A stretch of DNA of 26,634 nucleotides, taken from IMG/VR virus record IMGVR_UViG_3300020578_000369, positions 1 to 26,634 of that record; one strand, written 5' to 3'. This DNA is from a virus. The notes under the pieces were generated by a model. It was given only the letters and a program-made list of their open reading frames with translations. It did not search any database and was not told the origin of the DNA. Shown here piece by piece: positions 1 through 7,231 of the stretch; within the stretch, counting starts at the first letter, position 1; each line of letters opens with the position of its first letter. Both the position numbers and the translations under genes were made by a program.

Positions 1-2
1 CT

Positions 3-173
3 CAAGGTCCAAAAGCTACAGGGGAGCGGTATCTCCCCGAGGCGGCTATCAAGAATCTGTCTGCTTCTGAGTACGCGGCAACAACCAAAGCAAAGCGAGC
101 AGGAAAAGCAGCCGGTAAGCAGTTCGTTAAACAACCCAAAACCGTAGCAAAGAAAACAGCGAGGTTCAGATAA
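3..173 (+). CDS. Partial small basic protein (5' end outside window)
   Basis: An open frame runs in from the left edge and ends with TAA at 171-173, giving the last 56 residues of a protein. The tail is rich in Lys and Ala (for example KAKRAGKAAGKQFVKQ) and ends TARFR, so it is strongly basic. The stop shares one base with the ATG of the next gene (TAATG), a coupling used repeatedly in this operon. I do not recognise the family. A basic C-terminus next to head-tail adaptor genes could fit a DNA-binding or virion protein, but this is inference. The true start and length cannot be seen. Confidence 0.6.
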   Translation, partial: QGPKATGERYLPEAAIKNLSASEYAATTKAKRAGKAAGKQFVKQPKTVAKKTARFR

Positions 174-433
174 TGACGCTTAAACCCGTAGACAAAGAAA
201 AAAACCCCGGTTTGGCAAAACTGCCAACTGAAGTTCGCAACAAAATGGGGTTTGCAAAAAAAGGCGGTTTCATAAAAGAAGCCATCAAAAAGCCCGGTGC
301 TTTGCGTAAAGCGCTTGGGGCCAAGAAGGGTGAGCCAATCCCAGCCAAGAAACTTGCCGCAGCCGCCAAGGCTCCGGGTAAACTGGGTCAACGAGCACGT
401 TTTGCCCAAACCCTAAAAGGATTTAAGAAGTGA
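173..433 (+). CDS. Small lysine-rich basic protein
   Basis: The 86-residue product has about 20 lysines and few acidic residues, spread over KK-containing segments such as AKKGGFIKEAIKKPGALRK, with an Ala/Lys stretch near residues 57-68. It has no signal peptide, membrane segment or cysteine. The ATG overlaps the upstream stop by one base, and the TGA overlaps the GTG start of the adaptor gene (GTGA at 430-433), so translation is probably coupled across all three. Strong positive charge and position just before head-tail adaptor genes suggest a nucleic-acid-binding or head-associated role. The function is unknown and no enzyme motif is present. Confidence 0.75.
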   Translation: MTLKPVDKEKNPGLAKLPTEVRNKMGFAKKGGFIKEAIKKPGALRKALGAKKGEPIPAKKLAAAAKAPGKLGQRARFAQTLKGFKK

Positions 434-1368
434 CCACATCTGGCACCACTAGTTTTAATCTAGAACTAAAAGACATCATCGAAGAAGCCTTCGAGAGGTG
501 CGGTGCCGAGTTGCGTACTGGTTATGACCTTCGTACAGCCCGTAGATCTTTAAACCTTCTAACTATTGAGTGGGCTAACCGAGGCATTAACCTCTGGACC
601 ATAGAAGAGGGTTCAATTACTTTGCAGACGGGGCAGGCTACCTACGCTCTTCCAATCGATACGATTGACCTACTAGAACACGTAACTCGCCAAAACGCTG
701 GTATTAACGCCACTCAGTCTGACATCACGATTAGTCGTATTAGTGTTTCTACCTATGCTTCTATCCCAAATAAAACCGCTCAGGGCTTCCCAATTCAGGT
801 CTGGGTTAACCGGCAGTCTGGCACTACAGCGACTACTTCTCTGACGTTAAACGGCGGTATTTCATCGTCAGACACCACAATTACTTTATCTTCAACGGAC
901 GGATTGTCTGGTACGGGTTATGTACAGATTGGTGCTGAGATCATCAACTACACGGGTAAGACCTCAACCCAGTTGCAGAACTGCATACGAGGGCAAGCGG
1001 GTACTAGTGCTGCAGCGCACTTAACGGGTGTCGCTATATCGGTGCCGTACCTGCCAAGTATCAATATTTGGCCTACTCCGAACTCACCGGGGACCCAGTA
1101 TCAGTTTGTTTACTGGCGTTTGAAGCGTATTCAAGACGCAGGTGATGGGGGTATGAAGACCCAAGACATCCCGTTCCGTTTGCTCCCATGCCTTGTGGCT
1201 GGGCTGGCGTACCACCTGTCTATGAAGATCCCCGGTGCAGAACAGCGGGCGGAGATACTAAAACTAGCATACGAGGAGCAGTGGAACTTGGCGGCGGGTG
1301 AAGACCGTGAAAAAGCCTCGGTCCGGTTTGTCCCCCGTGAATTTTTTATTGGTGGCGGTGGGTACTAA
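430..1368 (+). CDS. Head-to-tail adaptor-like protein (P22 gp4-type) with inserted beta module
   Basis: The 312-residue protein opens with a helical region (DIIEEAFERCG, then RTARRSLNLLTIEWANRG at about 35-52) of the kind found in phage adaptor or packaged-DNA-stabilisation proteins that bind beneath the portal. A beta-rich part follows (SITLQTGQATYALP), and a C-terminal helical region with YHLSMKIPGAEQR. Residues about 131-205 look like an inserted beta domain, with GYVQIGAEIINYTG followed by CIRGQAGTSAAAH; the flanking adaptor sequence would read smoothly without it. The start is GTG at 430, preceded by AAAAGG at 415-420 with 9-nt spacing; no ATG fits better. The role is assigned by fold-like pattern and gene order, so gp4-type versus another adaptor class is uncertain. 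Confidence 0.65.
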   Translation: MTTSGTTSFNLELKDIIEEAFERCGAELRTGYDLRTARRSLNLLTIEWANRGINLWTIEEGSITLQTGQATYALPIDTIDLLEHVTRQNAGINATQSDITISRISVSTYASIPNKTAQGFPIQVWVNRQSGTTATTSLTLNGGISSSDTTITLSSTDGLSGTGYVQIGAEIINYTGKTSTQLQNCIRGQAGTSAAAHLTGVAISVPYLPSINIWPTPNSPGTQYQFVYWRLKRIQDAGDGGMKTQDIPFRLLPCLVAGLAYHLSMKIPGAEQRAEILKLAYEEQWNLAAGEDREKASVRFVPREFFIGGGGY

Positions 1369-1790
1369 TGACCTCAAAATTTACCCTAGGGCGCATCGCA
1401 ATTGCGATGTGCGACAGGTGTGGGTTTCAGTACCAACTGCATGAACTTCGCACGGAAATAGTCAAGACTAAGAATGTCAACCTTAAAGTCTGCCAAGAAT
1501 GTTGGGATCCAGATCAGCCCCAGTTATCGCTGGGTTTGTATCCTGTTGATGATCCACAGGCGGTTCGCAATCCTCGTCGTGACACTTCTTATCTGGCTGC
1601 GGGTGTTACAGGACTTCAGTTATTGGCTACAAACAGCCAAACTGTTGAGGGTTTTGGTACTCCCTCTGGAGGTAGTAGGCAGATTCAATGGGGTTGGAAC
1701 CCGGTTGGCTTAGGAAATGATGGTGGTTTGACCCCGAATAACTTGGTTGGTCAGGGACAAACTGGTACAGTAACTGTAACAACTTCTTAG
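1368..1790 (+). CDS. Small Cys4 (zinc-ribbon-like) phage protein
   Basis: The 140-residue protein has two CxxC knuckles: C15-D-R-C18 and C42-Q-E-C45, spaced as in a zinc ribbon. A conserved-looking segment ending NPRRDTS follows the second knuckle. The C-terminal half is Gly/Thr/Gln rich and ends GTVTVTTS, a low-complexity tail common on small virion proteins. The ATG overlaps the adaptor stop by one base (TAATG). Similar proteins occur beside adaptor genes in environmental phages as far as I recall, without assigned function. Structural zinc binding and a virion or adaptor-complex role are inferences. Confidence 0.7.
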   Translation: MTSKFTLGRIAIAMCDRCGFQYQLHELRTEIVKTKNVNLKVCQECWDPDQPQLSLGLYPVDDPQAVRNPRRDTSYLAAGVTGLQLLATNSQTVEGFGTPSGGSRQIQWGWNPVGLGNDGGLTPNNLVGQGQTGTVTVTTS

Positions 1791-1799
1791 GAGTAGATC

Positions 1800-1967
1800 A
1801 TGGCAGACAAAAAAGCGATGGAAGCACTTAAAAAGCATGCTAATAAGCCCGCTGGTAAGGCTCATAAAGGCCTAAAAGCAGGTGGTAAGACGAACCTTGA
1901 TATGAAAAAATACGGACGCAATATGGCTAAAGTCATGAACCAGCGTTCATCTGGAAGGGGTCGATAA
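1800..1967 (+). CDS. 55-residue basic protein with GRNMAKVMNQR motif
   Basis: A short complete gene lies between the Cys4 protein and the 88-residue gene. It starts at ATG 1800 after a clear ribosome-binding site, AGGAG at 1789-1793 with a 6-nt spacer, and ends in TAA at 1965-1967, sharing one base with the next ATG. The product is very basic and contains TNLDMKKYGRNMAKVMNQR near the C-terminus, followed by SSGRGR. The YGRNxAKVxNQ pattern recurs in small proteins of aquatic phages to my recollection. No membrane segment or signal peptide is present. Nucleic-acid binding is plausible from charge, but the function is unknown. Confidence 0.8.
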   Translation: MADKKAMEALKKHANKPAGKAHKGLKAGGKTNLDMKKYGRNMAKVMNQRSSGRGR

Positions 1968-2233
1968 TGGCTAAGTACAGTATGAAGGTTAAAGGTAAAG
2001 AGATCGGCCCCGCCGATGTCTACGCACCTCCTCACACGATGACTGGAAAAGATACAAACGCCCAGACTTACTCTCACTACGAGACCGGCGCTACAGAGAT
2101 AACTAAGATGAACATGTCTGTTGGCAATATTAGTAAGGGCGACTATCCCCCCGTTAATCCGTTTGGCGTTGGTGTAATGCGTGGGTACGGTGCTGCTACC
2201 AAAGGCCGCAAGATTAGCGGGAAGATGGGGTAA
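1967..2233 (+). CDS. Small conserved phage protein (88 residues)
   Basis: The 88-residue protein has no recognised domain. Its N-terminus begins MAKYSMKVKGKEIGPADVY, the centre is Thr/Asn rich, and the C-terminus carries RGYGAATKGRKISGKMG, a glycine/lysine tail resembling those of other small proteins in aquatic phage structural operons. It starts directly on the upstream stop (TAATG) and ends 3 nt before the GTG start of the next adaptor-like gene, so it is part of the coupled adaptor block. It could be a virion accessory protein. No catalytic or metal-binding motif is present. Confidence 0.7.
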   Translation: MAKYSMKVKGKEIGPADVYAPPHTMTGKDTNAQTYSHYETGATEITKMNMSVGNISKGDYPPVNPFGVGVMRGYGAATKGRKISGKMG

Positions 2234-2236
2234 GTT

Positions 2237-2920
2237 GTGAACTACTCTGCGCTGTTCGATACGATTCAAGGTTATGTGGAAAATGACTTTCCAACCACGA
2301 CGGTAAATTCATCGTCGGGTTCGGGCACGACCACGTTTACCTCTAAAGAACAGATTGACACCTTCATCCAAGAGGCTGAGCAGCGTATATACAACTCAGT
2401 CCAGATTCTTGCACTGCGAAAAAATGTTACTGGACAGACTACACAAGATAATAAATACCTCTCTACTCCGGCAGATTGGCTGGCTAATTTTTCCTTAGCC
2501 GTCATTGACCCGGTCACGGGTGGGTATGAGTATTTGTTAAACAAAGACGTTAACTTTATTCGTGAAGCGTTTCCATTCCCTGCTGTTTCAGGGAAGCCGC
2601 AATACTATGCTTATTTTGATGAAGACTCCTACATTCTCGGACCCACTCCAGATGCAGCATACACAATGGAGTTGCATTACTTCTATTACCCAACATCTAT
2701 TGTCACAGCAGGTACGTCTTGGTTGGGAGACAACTTTGACTCTGTACTGCTTTATGGCTCCTTACTTGAAGCCTATACGTTCATGAAGGGTGAGGCAGAT
2801 GTTATTCAAAATTATCTTGGGCGATATAGTGAGTCCTTGGCGATGCTCAAACAACTCAGTGAGGGTAAGAATCGTCAGGATATGTACAGAACTCAACAAG
2901 CGAGGTATCCAGTCCGATGA
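2237..2920 (+). CDS. Second adaptor-like / tail-tube-base protein
   Basis: The 227-residue protein starts at GTG 2237, with GGGG at 2227-2230 as the likely ribosome-binding site. It begins with a helix (MNYSALFDTIQGYVEND), then has a segment TSKEQIDTFIQEAEQRIYN followed by a beta-rich centre (LSTPADWLANFSLAVID, YILGPTPDAAYTMELHYFYYP) and a helical C-terminus. The helix-beta-helix layout with a tyrosine-rich strand resembles the tail tubular protein A / SU10-type adaptor group that forms a ring below the portal. The order after a gp4-like adaptor supports a head-tail junction role. Its ATGA junction with the next gene shows coupling. The exact family is unconfirmed. Confidence 0.6.
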   Translation: MNYSALFDTIQGYVENDFPTTTVNSSSGSGTTTFTSKEQIDTFIQEAEQRIYNSVQILALRKNVTGQTTQDNKYLSTPADWLANFSLAVIDPVTGGYEYLLNKDVNFIREAFPFPAVSGKPQYYAYFDEDSYILGPTPDAAYTMELHYFYYPTSIVTAGTSWLGDNFDSVLLYGSLLEAYTFMKGEADVIQNYLGRYSESLAMLKQLSEGKNRQDMYRTQQARYPVR

Positions 2921-3210
2921 GCAATCCAAGCGAAGTAGCGTTCCTTTTGGGTGGTGCGGTCCGTGTGGAGTCTACGCATGGTCGTGGGTTTTCGGCTGAC
3001 GAATTGGCTGATCGTGCGCTAGATAAGATTATTGCAGTTGGTGGCAATTCACACCCCGCCATCACTGAACAGGCAAGAGCATTTCGGGAGAACATCAGAA
3101 ACGTTCTGGTGTTTTACATGAATGAGGCCATGCGTTCACAACGAGTGACGTTGGTCGCAAAGTTCAGGAAAGCAGGACATCCTGAGTTAATTAAACTTTT
3201 AGACGAATAG
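2917..3210 (+). CDS. Small conserved helical phage protein
   Basis: The 97-residue protein is mostly helical, with HGRGFSADELADRALDKI near residues 21-38 and a C-terminal helix containing VLVFYMNEAMRSQRVTLV and ending AGHPELIKLLDE. Comparable proteins with a central AREFRE-like segment and an AGHPEL ending occur in structural operons of many environmental phages as I recall, with no known function. The start overlaps the previous stop as ATGA (2917-2920). No cysteines or membrane segments are present. Position at the end of the adaptor block suggests virion assembly, but this is inferred only from neighbours. Confidence 0.7.
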   Translation: MSNPSEVAFLLGGAVRVESTHGRGFSADELADRALDKIIAVGGNSHPAITEQARAFRENIRNVLVFYMNEAMRSQRVTLVAKFRKAGHPELIKLLDE

Positions 3211-3219
3211 GAGCCTCTT

Positions 3220-3693
3220 ATGGCAATTACACAAGCAATGTGTTCTTCTTTTAAGGCAGAGTTAATGCTTGCCGTTCACGATTTTCGTAACACCGGCGGC
3301 GATACTTTTAAAGTTGCACTTTATCTAAGCACGGCTGACATTGATGCAAATACCACTGCGTATACAGCAACCAACGAAGCCTCGGGTACTAACTACTCGG
3401 CTGGTGGTGTTTCTTTGACCAACACCGGTGTAAACGTTACCAACATCAACGCCAACACGGGTACAGGCTTTACCGATTTCTCGGATGCCACGTTTACCAA
3501 CGTGACGGTCACGGCCCGTGGTGCTCTGATTTATAACAGCACTCCCTCGGCAAACGGTGTTGCTAATACCGCCCTGACCAATGCTGCGGTATGCGTACTG
3601 GACTTCGGTTCGGACAAAACTTCTACGGACGGTGATTTCACCATCATCTTTCCGACGAATGACGCATCCAATGCAATTATCCGTATTGCTTAA
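3220..3693 (+). CDS. Conserved beta-rich virion structural protein
   Basis: The 157-residue protein begins MAITQAMCSSFKAELM, then alternates short Thr/Asn-rich strands. It has the conserved-looking pieces TFKVALYLST, ARGALIYN and VLDFGSDKTS, ending FPTNDASNAIIRIA. This pattern is common in aquatic phage genomes next to fibre genes, usually annotated only as structural or hypothetical. Strong ribosome-binding site AGGAG (3209-3213) with a 6-nt spacer fits an abundantly made virion protein. It lies directly before the repeat-bearing fibre gene, so it may belong to the fibre or a fibre-attachment ring. No enzymatic motif is visible. Confidence 0.65.
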   Translation: MAITQAMCSSFKAELMLAVHDFRNTGGDTFKVALYLSTADIDANTTAYTATNEASGTNYSAGGVSLTNTGVNVTNINANTGTGFTDFSDATFTNVTVTARGALIYNSTPSANGVANTALTNAAVCVLDFGSDKTSTDGDFTIIFPTNDASNAIIRIA

Positions 3694-3707
3694 AAAAGGC
3701 GCCCAAC

Positions 3708-4595
3708 GTGGCAAACGCATGGAGCGAAGGCTCTTGGTCTGAACTAGGTTTTGGTGGCATAGAAACTGTCACCGTTGATCTGACTGGTCTTGAGGCTTCT
3801 GCTACGTTGGGAGTCGTCCAAACGCAGACTCAAAATGCGTTTGCTGTTACAGGTGTTTCTGCAACTGGACAAATAGGCGAAGAGTTCCCCCTTGGTAATC
3901 AGGGGTGGGGCGGCAGTTTTTGGAGTAGCGACATTGGTTGGGGCGGTATTACTTCCGTAGATGTTGATACCACCGGAGTTGAGGGTTTAGGGCAGGTCGG
4001 GATTGTTGTAGCACAGGCTAAGGGTAGTGTTGTTGTTACTGGGGTTCAGGGTAATGTGTTTGTAGACCCAGTTGGAGTCAGTGCAGATAAGAACTCCCAG
4101 CCAGCCGGTGAACAAGCAGTTATTGGGATCGGTCAAGCAGATATTGTTGGTGAAGCCAATTTAAGTCTTACCGGGGTTGAAGGTGTTAGTGAAACTGGGA
4201 CTGCAACGACAAAAACTGTCAACAACTTCCAAGTTACGGGGGTTAGCGCAGTTGGTGAGACCGGCACTGTCGAGGTTGATAGCAAGGCAAATGTTGTAGT
4301 CACCGGGGTCTTTGGAACCGGACAACTTGGCGAAGAAGAGGTAGATGCGGGAGCGAATGTCTTCCCGACCGGGGTAGAGGCTGAAGGATTTGTAGGGACC
4401 GTTGACATTGGCGGTAAAGCGGTAGTGAATGTTACCGGAGTTGTCGGTACAATATTTGAAGGTGAAACGGATGAGAGCGGCAAAGCCTTCGTTACGGTCA
4501 CAGGGGTACAAGCAGTAGGACGAGTTTCTAGACCTTTGGTGTGGGGCTTAATCGATACAAGTCAGACACCAAATTGGCTTCCAATCGCAGCGTAA
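3708..4595 (+). CDS. Putative tail-fibre/knob protein with 22-residue repeats
   Basis: The 295-residue protein starts at GTG 3708; the ATG at 3719 is out of frame and only a weak purine-rich stretch (3692-3699) precedes it. TG(V/L) motifs sit at residues 26, 48, 89, 111, 155, 177, 199, 221, 243 and 265, and the last six are exactly 22 residues apart. Two Trp/Gly-rich segments near residues 5-30 and 67-92 are related copies 63 residues apart. The short strand, TGV turn and strand repeat suggests a beta-solenoid or stacked-strand fibre shaft. The C-terminus WGLIDTSQTPNWLPIAA looks like a conserved end-piece. It lies between a virion protein and a collar-type fibre. The fibre role is inferred. 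Confidence 0.6.
   Translation: MANAWSEGSWSELGFGGIETVTVDLTGLEASATLGVVQTQTQNAFAVTGVSATGQIGEEFPLGNQGWGGSFWSSDIGWGGITSVDVDTTGVEGLGQVGIVVAQAKGSVVVTGVQGNVFVDPVGVSADKNSQPAGEQAVIGIGQADIVGEANLSLTGVEGVSETGTATTKTVNNFQVTGVSAVGETGTVEVDSKANVVVTGVFGTGQLGEEEVDAGANVFPTGVEAEGFVGTVDIGGKAVVNVTGVVGTIFEGETDESGKAFVTVTGVQAVGRVSRPLVWGLIDTSQTPNWLPIAA
4170..4523 (+). repeat. In-frame 66-nt (22-residue) tandem repeats
   Basis: Five complete 66-nt units start at 4170, 4236, 4302, 4368 and 4434, with a partial sixth from 4500. Each begins with a Thr-Gly-Val codon triplet written ACNGGGGTN or ACCGGAGTT. Period is exact, but the bases between anchors have diverged, so selection at the protein level maintains it and slippage is not recent. 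Older, more degenerate units lie upstream at residues 26, 48, 89 and 111 of the same gene. Confidence 0.85.
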
Positions 4596-4605
4596 AGGAG
4601 TAGAT

Positions 4606-5652
4606 ATGCCATCCACGTACAGTAATATAAAGATCCAACTCATGGCGACCGGGGAAAATACCGGTACATGGGGTAACGTAACCAACGACAACCTTGGGGC
4701 TGCAATTGAGCAAGCCATTGTAGAAACGGCTACCGTTACTTTTGCCAGCGCCAATCAAACTCTAACCCTGACGGATACAAACGCCAGACAAGATGCTCGG
4801 GCGTTGCGTTTAAACCTCACCGGTACGACGGGTGGTGCAAGGGATCTAATCGTCCCAGCCATCCAAAAGCCTTACATCGTCAATAACGGCACGGCTGACA
4901 CCATCACGGTGAAAGTCTCCGGTCAGACAGGTGTAGCGGTCCCAGCGGCTCGGTCTATGCTGCTCTACAACAATGGCACAGATGTTGTGAACGCCTTAAC
5001 ACACACTCCTGTTTCTTCTGGCGGTACTGGAACAAACACACTAACTGCTGAAGCGGTTTTAATTGGTAACACAACGAGTAACGTCAAGTTCGTATCTCCC
5101 GGTACTTCTGGAAACGTACTGACATCTAATGGCTCTGCTTGGTCTTCTGCCGCAGCAGAATCTTTCCCTGCTGGTACGGTTATGTTGTTTGCCCAGACTA
5201 ATGCGCCCACTGGCTTTACAAAAGATACTTCTAATTTCAACAACTCTGCTCTTCGGGTAGTCACTGGATCGGCTTCATCTGGTGGTTCGGTTGACTTTAC
5301 AACTGCGTTTGCCTCGCAAACCCCAAGTGGTTCGGTGTCAATTAGTAGTATTTCAGGTTCGGCAGGCGCCACAACACTATCAACACCGCAGATTCCAAGT
5401 CATACACATAATATAAATAGGGGAAATAATTTCCCTCAAGGGTCTGGTAACACAACCGGAGACTCTCAATATCTGGGTTCACCTTTTACTACCATCACAA
5501 GTCCGGGCACCGGTGCAGGTATTGTAAATACGGGTGGTGGAAGTTCACATACCCACCCATTCTCGTTTTCAAGCGGCTCAGGATCATTTAGTGGTAACGC
5601 TATTAACTTGGCTGTTAAGTATGTTGACGTTATTCGGGCCACCAAAAACTAA
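4606..5652 (+). CDS. Tail fibre protein with collar-type C-terminal domain
   Basis: The 348-residue protein has an N-terminal segment NIKIQLMATGENTGTWGNV (7-25) typical of phage fibres that begin with a virion-anchoring region. A Thr/Gly-rich shaft follows, then a collar-like part from about residue 187 (PAGTVMLFAQTNAPTGFTK). Two HTH motifs (H266-T-H268 and H315-T-H317) lie in the C-terminal third, and the protein ends NLAVKYVDVIRATKN. Paired HxH motifs bind metal in some fibre tips such as T4 gp37. The ribosome-binding site AAAGGAG (4594-4600) with 5-nt spacer is strong. It probably contacts the host receptor. The distal tip may be host-range determining, which is inference. Confidence 0.75.
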   Translation: MPSTYSNIKIQLMATGENTGTWGNVTNDNLGAAIEQAIVETATVTFASANQTLTLTDTNARQDARALRLNLTGTTGGARDLIVPAIQKPYIVNNGTADTITVKVSGQTGVAVPAARSMLLYNNGTDVVNALTHTPVSSGGTGTNTLTAEAVLIGNTTSNVKFVSPGTSGNVLTSNGSAWSSAAAESFPAGTVMLFAQTNAPTGFTKDTSNFNNSALRVVTGSASSGGSVDFTTAFASQTPSGSVSISSISGSAGATTLSTPQIPSHTHNINRGNNFPQGSGNTTGDSQYLGSPFTTITSPGTGAGIVNTGGGSSHTHPFSFSSGSGSFSGNAINLAVKYVDVIRATKN

Positions 5653-5654
5653 TC

Positions 5655-6011
5655 ATGCAACTTAAAAACGGAACCTTCTGTCCGCTGATAAAAAAAGACT
5701 GTGTTGGTCTGACTTGCGCTTGGTTTACTCGGGTGCAAGGTGTAGATATGAATACCGGTAATCAGGTCGATGAGTATCAGTGTGCGATTGCTTGGATGCC
5801 AATGCTTTTAATTGAAAATTCAGGGCAACAAAGACAAACCGGTGCGGCGGTAGAAAGTTTTCGTAATGAGATGGTCAAATCTAATGAGACATCTCAGAAA
5901 GTTTTATTGGCGTCTTTGGGGTTTCAAAGACAACAGGATCAGACCCCTGTATTGGAAATAAGTCCTCCAAAGGCAAAAACTGTAAAACCTAGAACTGTTA
6001 GGAGTAAATGA
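5655..6011 (+). CDS. Small four-cysteine conserved phage protein
   Basis: The 118-residue protein carries four cysteines in its first 43 residues: C9, C16, C21 and C43, separated by 6, 4 and 21 residues. This is not a classical CxxC ribbon but could bind zinc or an iron-sulphur cluster. The segment VDEYQCAIAWMPMLLIEN is followed by a helical AAVESFRNEMVKSNETS, and the tail is Lys/Pro rich. Similar proteins sit after fibre genes in environmental phages to my recollection, with no known role. Only 2 nt separate it from the fibre stop and no good ribosome-binding site is seen, so coupling is likely. Its TGA overlaps the next ATG. Confidence 0.7.
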   Translation: MQLKNGTFCPLIKKDCVGLTCAWFTRVQGVDMNTGNQVDEYQCAIAWMPMLLIENSGQQRQTGAAVESFRNEMVKSNETSQKVLLASLGFQRQQDQTPVLEISPPKAKTVKPRTVRSK

Positions 6012-6301
6012 TGCGTATTACAATTGTTGGTGTTGATAACGCCGTTGGCGTAGACGGAAACTTTCGTGGCGACCTTGATTTATCTCAGTGTGGCCTTCCT
6101 GCAAATTTTTGGGCGTTTCAGTGGAATCAAGAAAGCAATAACACCGGGGAGATAGAATACAACTCGCCCATAATTCAAAACGACCCTGTAACAGAAATAC
6201 CTGCTTGGGCTACTGCATGTATCGCTGTTTGGCAAGCCAAGTTAGATCAAGAAGCCGCAGAAGCAGAAGCCGCACGACTTGCGGCACAACAAGGAGCGTA
6301 G
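6008..6301 (+). CDS. Small fibre-linked protein (assembly or accessory, tentative)
   Basis: The 97-residue protein has an N-terminal beta part with VDGNFRGDLDLSQCGLPANF, a WAFQWN strand, and an Ala/Glu-rich C-terminal helix after IPAWATACIAVWQAKLDQ. Short proteins with a VDG..DLS..P...WAVQW pattern and a trailing helix are common beside phage fibre genes and are sometimes called fibre-assembly proteins. ATG codons at 6008 and 6011 both follow GGAG (6001-6004); the first overlaps the upstream TGA and the second differs by one residue. The fibre-assembly role is a guess from location. Confidence 0.6.
   Translation: MMRITIVGVDNAVGVDGNFRGDLDLSQCGLPANFWAFQWNQESNNTGEIEYNSPIIQNDPVTEIPAWATACIAVWQAKLDQEAAEAEAARLAAQQGA
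6291..6296 (+). promoter_or_regulatory. Ribosome-binding site fixing the cupin start
   Basis: AAGGAG lies 6 nt before ATG 6303. It favours this start over an in-frame ATG at 6279, which sits inside the upstream gene, has no comparable site, and would add eight residues not expected in a cupin. Confidence 0.7.
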
Positions 6302-6302
6302 T

Positions 6303-6662
6303 ATGGCAAACCCAGAAGTTAAACTTGGGTGTGTGGCTAACTTGTTTAGCCGTATGATGCATTTTAAAAATGTTGGTGATATGGAGCATGGTCACACCCA
6401 TCAGTTTGACCACTTAACACTTTTGGCTTCTGGAAGGCTTCAAGTCACTGTTGATGGTCATGTGTCGGAATTTGAAGCCCCACATATGATTTATATTAAA
6501 AAAGATAAAATGCATGAACTTATAGCATTAGAACCAAACACAGTTGCATATTGTATTCACGCCATTCGCATTGGTGAAAGTGTAGATGATATTGTTGACC
6601 CGTCGATGGTTCCTGAAGGTGTTGAAATACCGCACGACTCACTACTATGCAATTTCAAATAA
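6303..6662 (+). CDS. Cupin-fold protein
   Basis: The 119-residue protein matches a single small cupin barrel. Motif 1 is HGHTHQFDHLTLLASGRLQV (29-48), with possible metal ligands H31, H33 and H37. Motif 2 is around P60-H61 to H71 (APHMIYIKKDKMHEL). Cupins of this size bind Fe, Mn or Ni and act as dioxygenases, isomerases or metabolite sensors, but the substrate cannot be read from the sequence. The ATG at 6303 is chosen because of AAGGAG at 6291-6296. The end overlaps the next gene by 16 nt, tying it to three following Fe(II)/2-oxoglutarate dioxygenases. Local base composition is AT-rich (14 G/C in the 60 nt at 6481-6540). Confidence 0.75.
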   Translation: MANPEVKLGCVANLFSRMMHFKNVGDMEHGHTHQFDHLTLLASGRLQVTVDGHVSEFEAPHMIYIKKDKMHELIALEPNTVAYCIHAIRIGESVDDIVDPSMVPEGVEIPHDSLLCNFK

Positions 6663-7231
6663 TTCAAAATAATTATCTACATGTTCCGGGTTTTATAACC
6701 TCACAACAAGTCTTAGATTTAGCAAAAGAGTTTAAAGAGTATTGCGCTAAGTTTAATCTTCAAGGAGATCCGCAAGCGCCAAACTCCCATTCAATGTATG
6801 ACTTTATGCCGTTTGTAAGGCTTCTTGTCGAGAAAGTGCCTGAAGTTTCAGACTTGTTGGGTGAAAAAGTGTTACCAACCTACACTTACGCTAGAGTGTA
6901 CAAAGAAGGTTCAGAACTACTTAGGCATCGAGACAGACCGGCTTGTGAAATTAGTCTCACGCTTAATCTTTCAAAAGATAAAGATTGGCCTATTTATTTT
7001 CAACGGCCTGATGGGTCTGAAACACCAGTTGAACTAGAACCCGGAGACGCAGTGATGTACTTGGGGTGTCAGGCAGATCATTGGCGTAACAAGTTTGAAG
7101 GACAGGAATGTGTTCAGTTGTTTATGCACTATGTTCGTTCTTACGGAACCAAGTCTTGGGCATATTTTGACAAACGACAACAACAAGAACCGACTCCGCC
7201 AGTTGCTGGGATTCCAAAGGCTATTCTATGA
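6647..7231 (+). CDS. 2-oxoglutarate/Fe(II) dioxygenase 1
   Basis: The 194-residue protein has the double-stranded beta-helix pattern of the non-haem Fe(II)/2OG oxygenases. The HxD pair is H94-R-D96, followed by strand EISLTLNLS. The distal histidine is probably H145 in GDAVMYLGCQADHWR, about 50 residues on. The 2OG-binding Arg/Lys is less clear than in the two following genes; R147 or K149 are candidates, and CVQLFMHYVR forms the last strand. The reaction would be oxidation or hydroxylation of an unknown substrate with decarboxylation of 2OG to succinate. The ATG lies inside the cupin gene (16-nt overlap) and its TGA overlaps the next ATG. The sequence is AT-rich relative to the virion genes. 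Confidence 0.8.
   Translation: MQFQIIQNNYLHVPGFITSQQVLDLAKEFKEYCAKFNLQGDPQAPNSHSMYDFMPFVRLLVEKVPEVSDLLGEKVLPTYTYARVYKEGSELLRHRDRPACEISLTLNLSKDKDWPIYFQRPDGSETPVELEPGDAVMYLGCQADHWRNKFEGQECVQLFMHYVRSYGTKSWAYFDKRQQQEPTPPVAGIPKAIL

Noticed and set aside
4133-4511. Two long - strand open frames opposite the repeat-bearing fibre gene.
   Set aside because: They mirror the Val/Gly/Thr repeat codons and read as low-complexity Thr/Pro/Ser text without ribosome-binding sites.
6279-6302. Earlier in-frame ATG at 6279 for the cupin gene.
   Set aside because: It lies inside the upstream gene, lacks a ribosome-binding site, and adds residues outside the cupin fold; ATG 6303 follows AAGGAG at proper distance.
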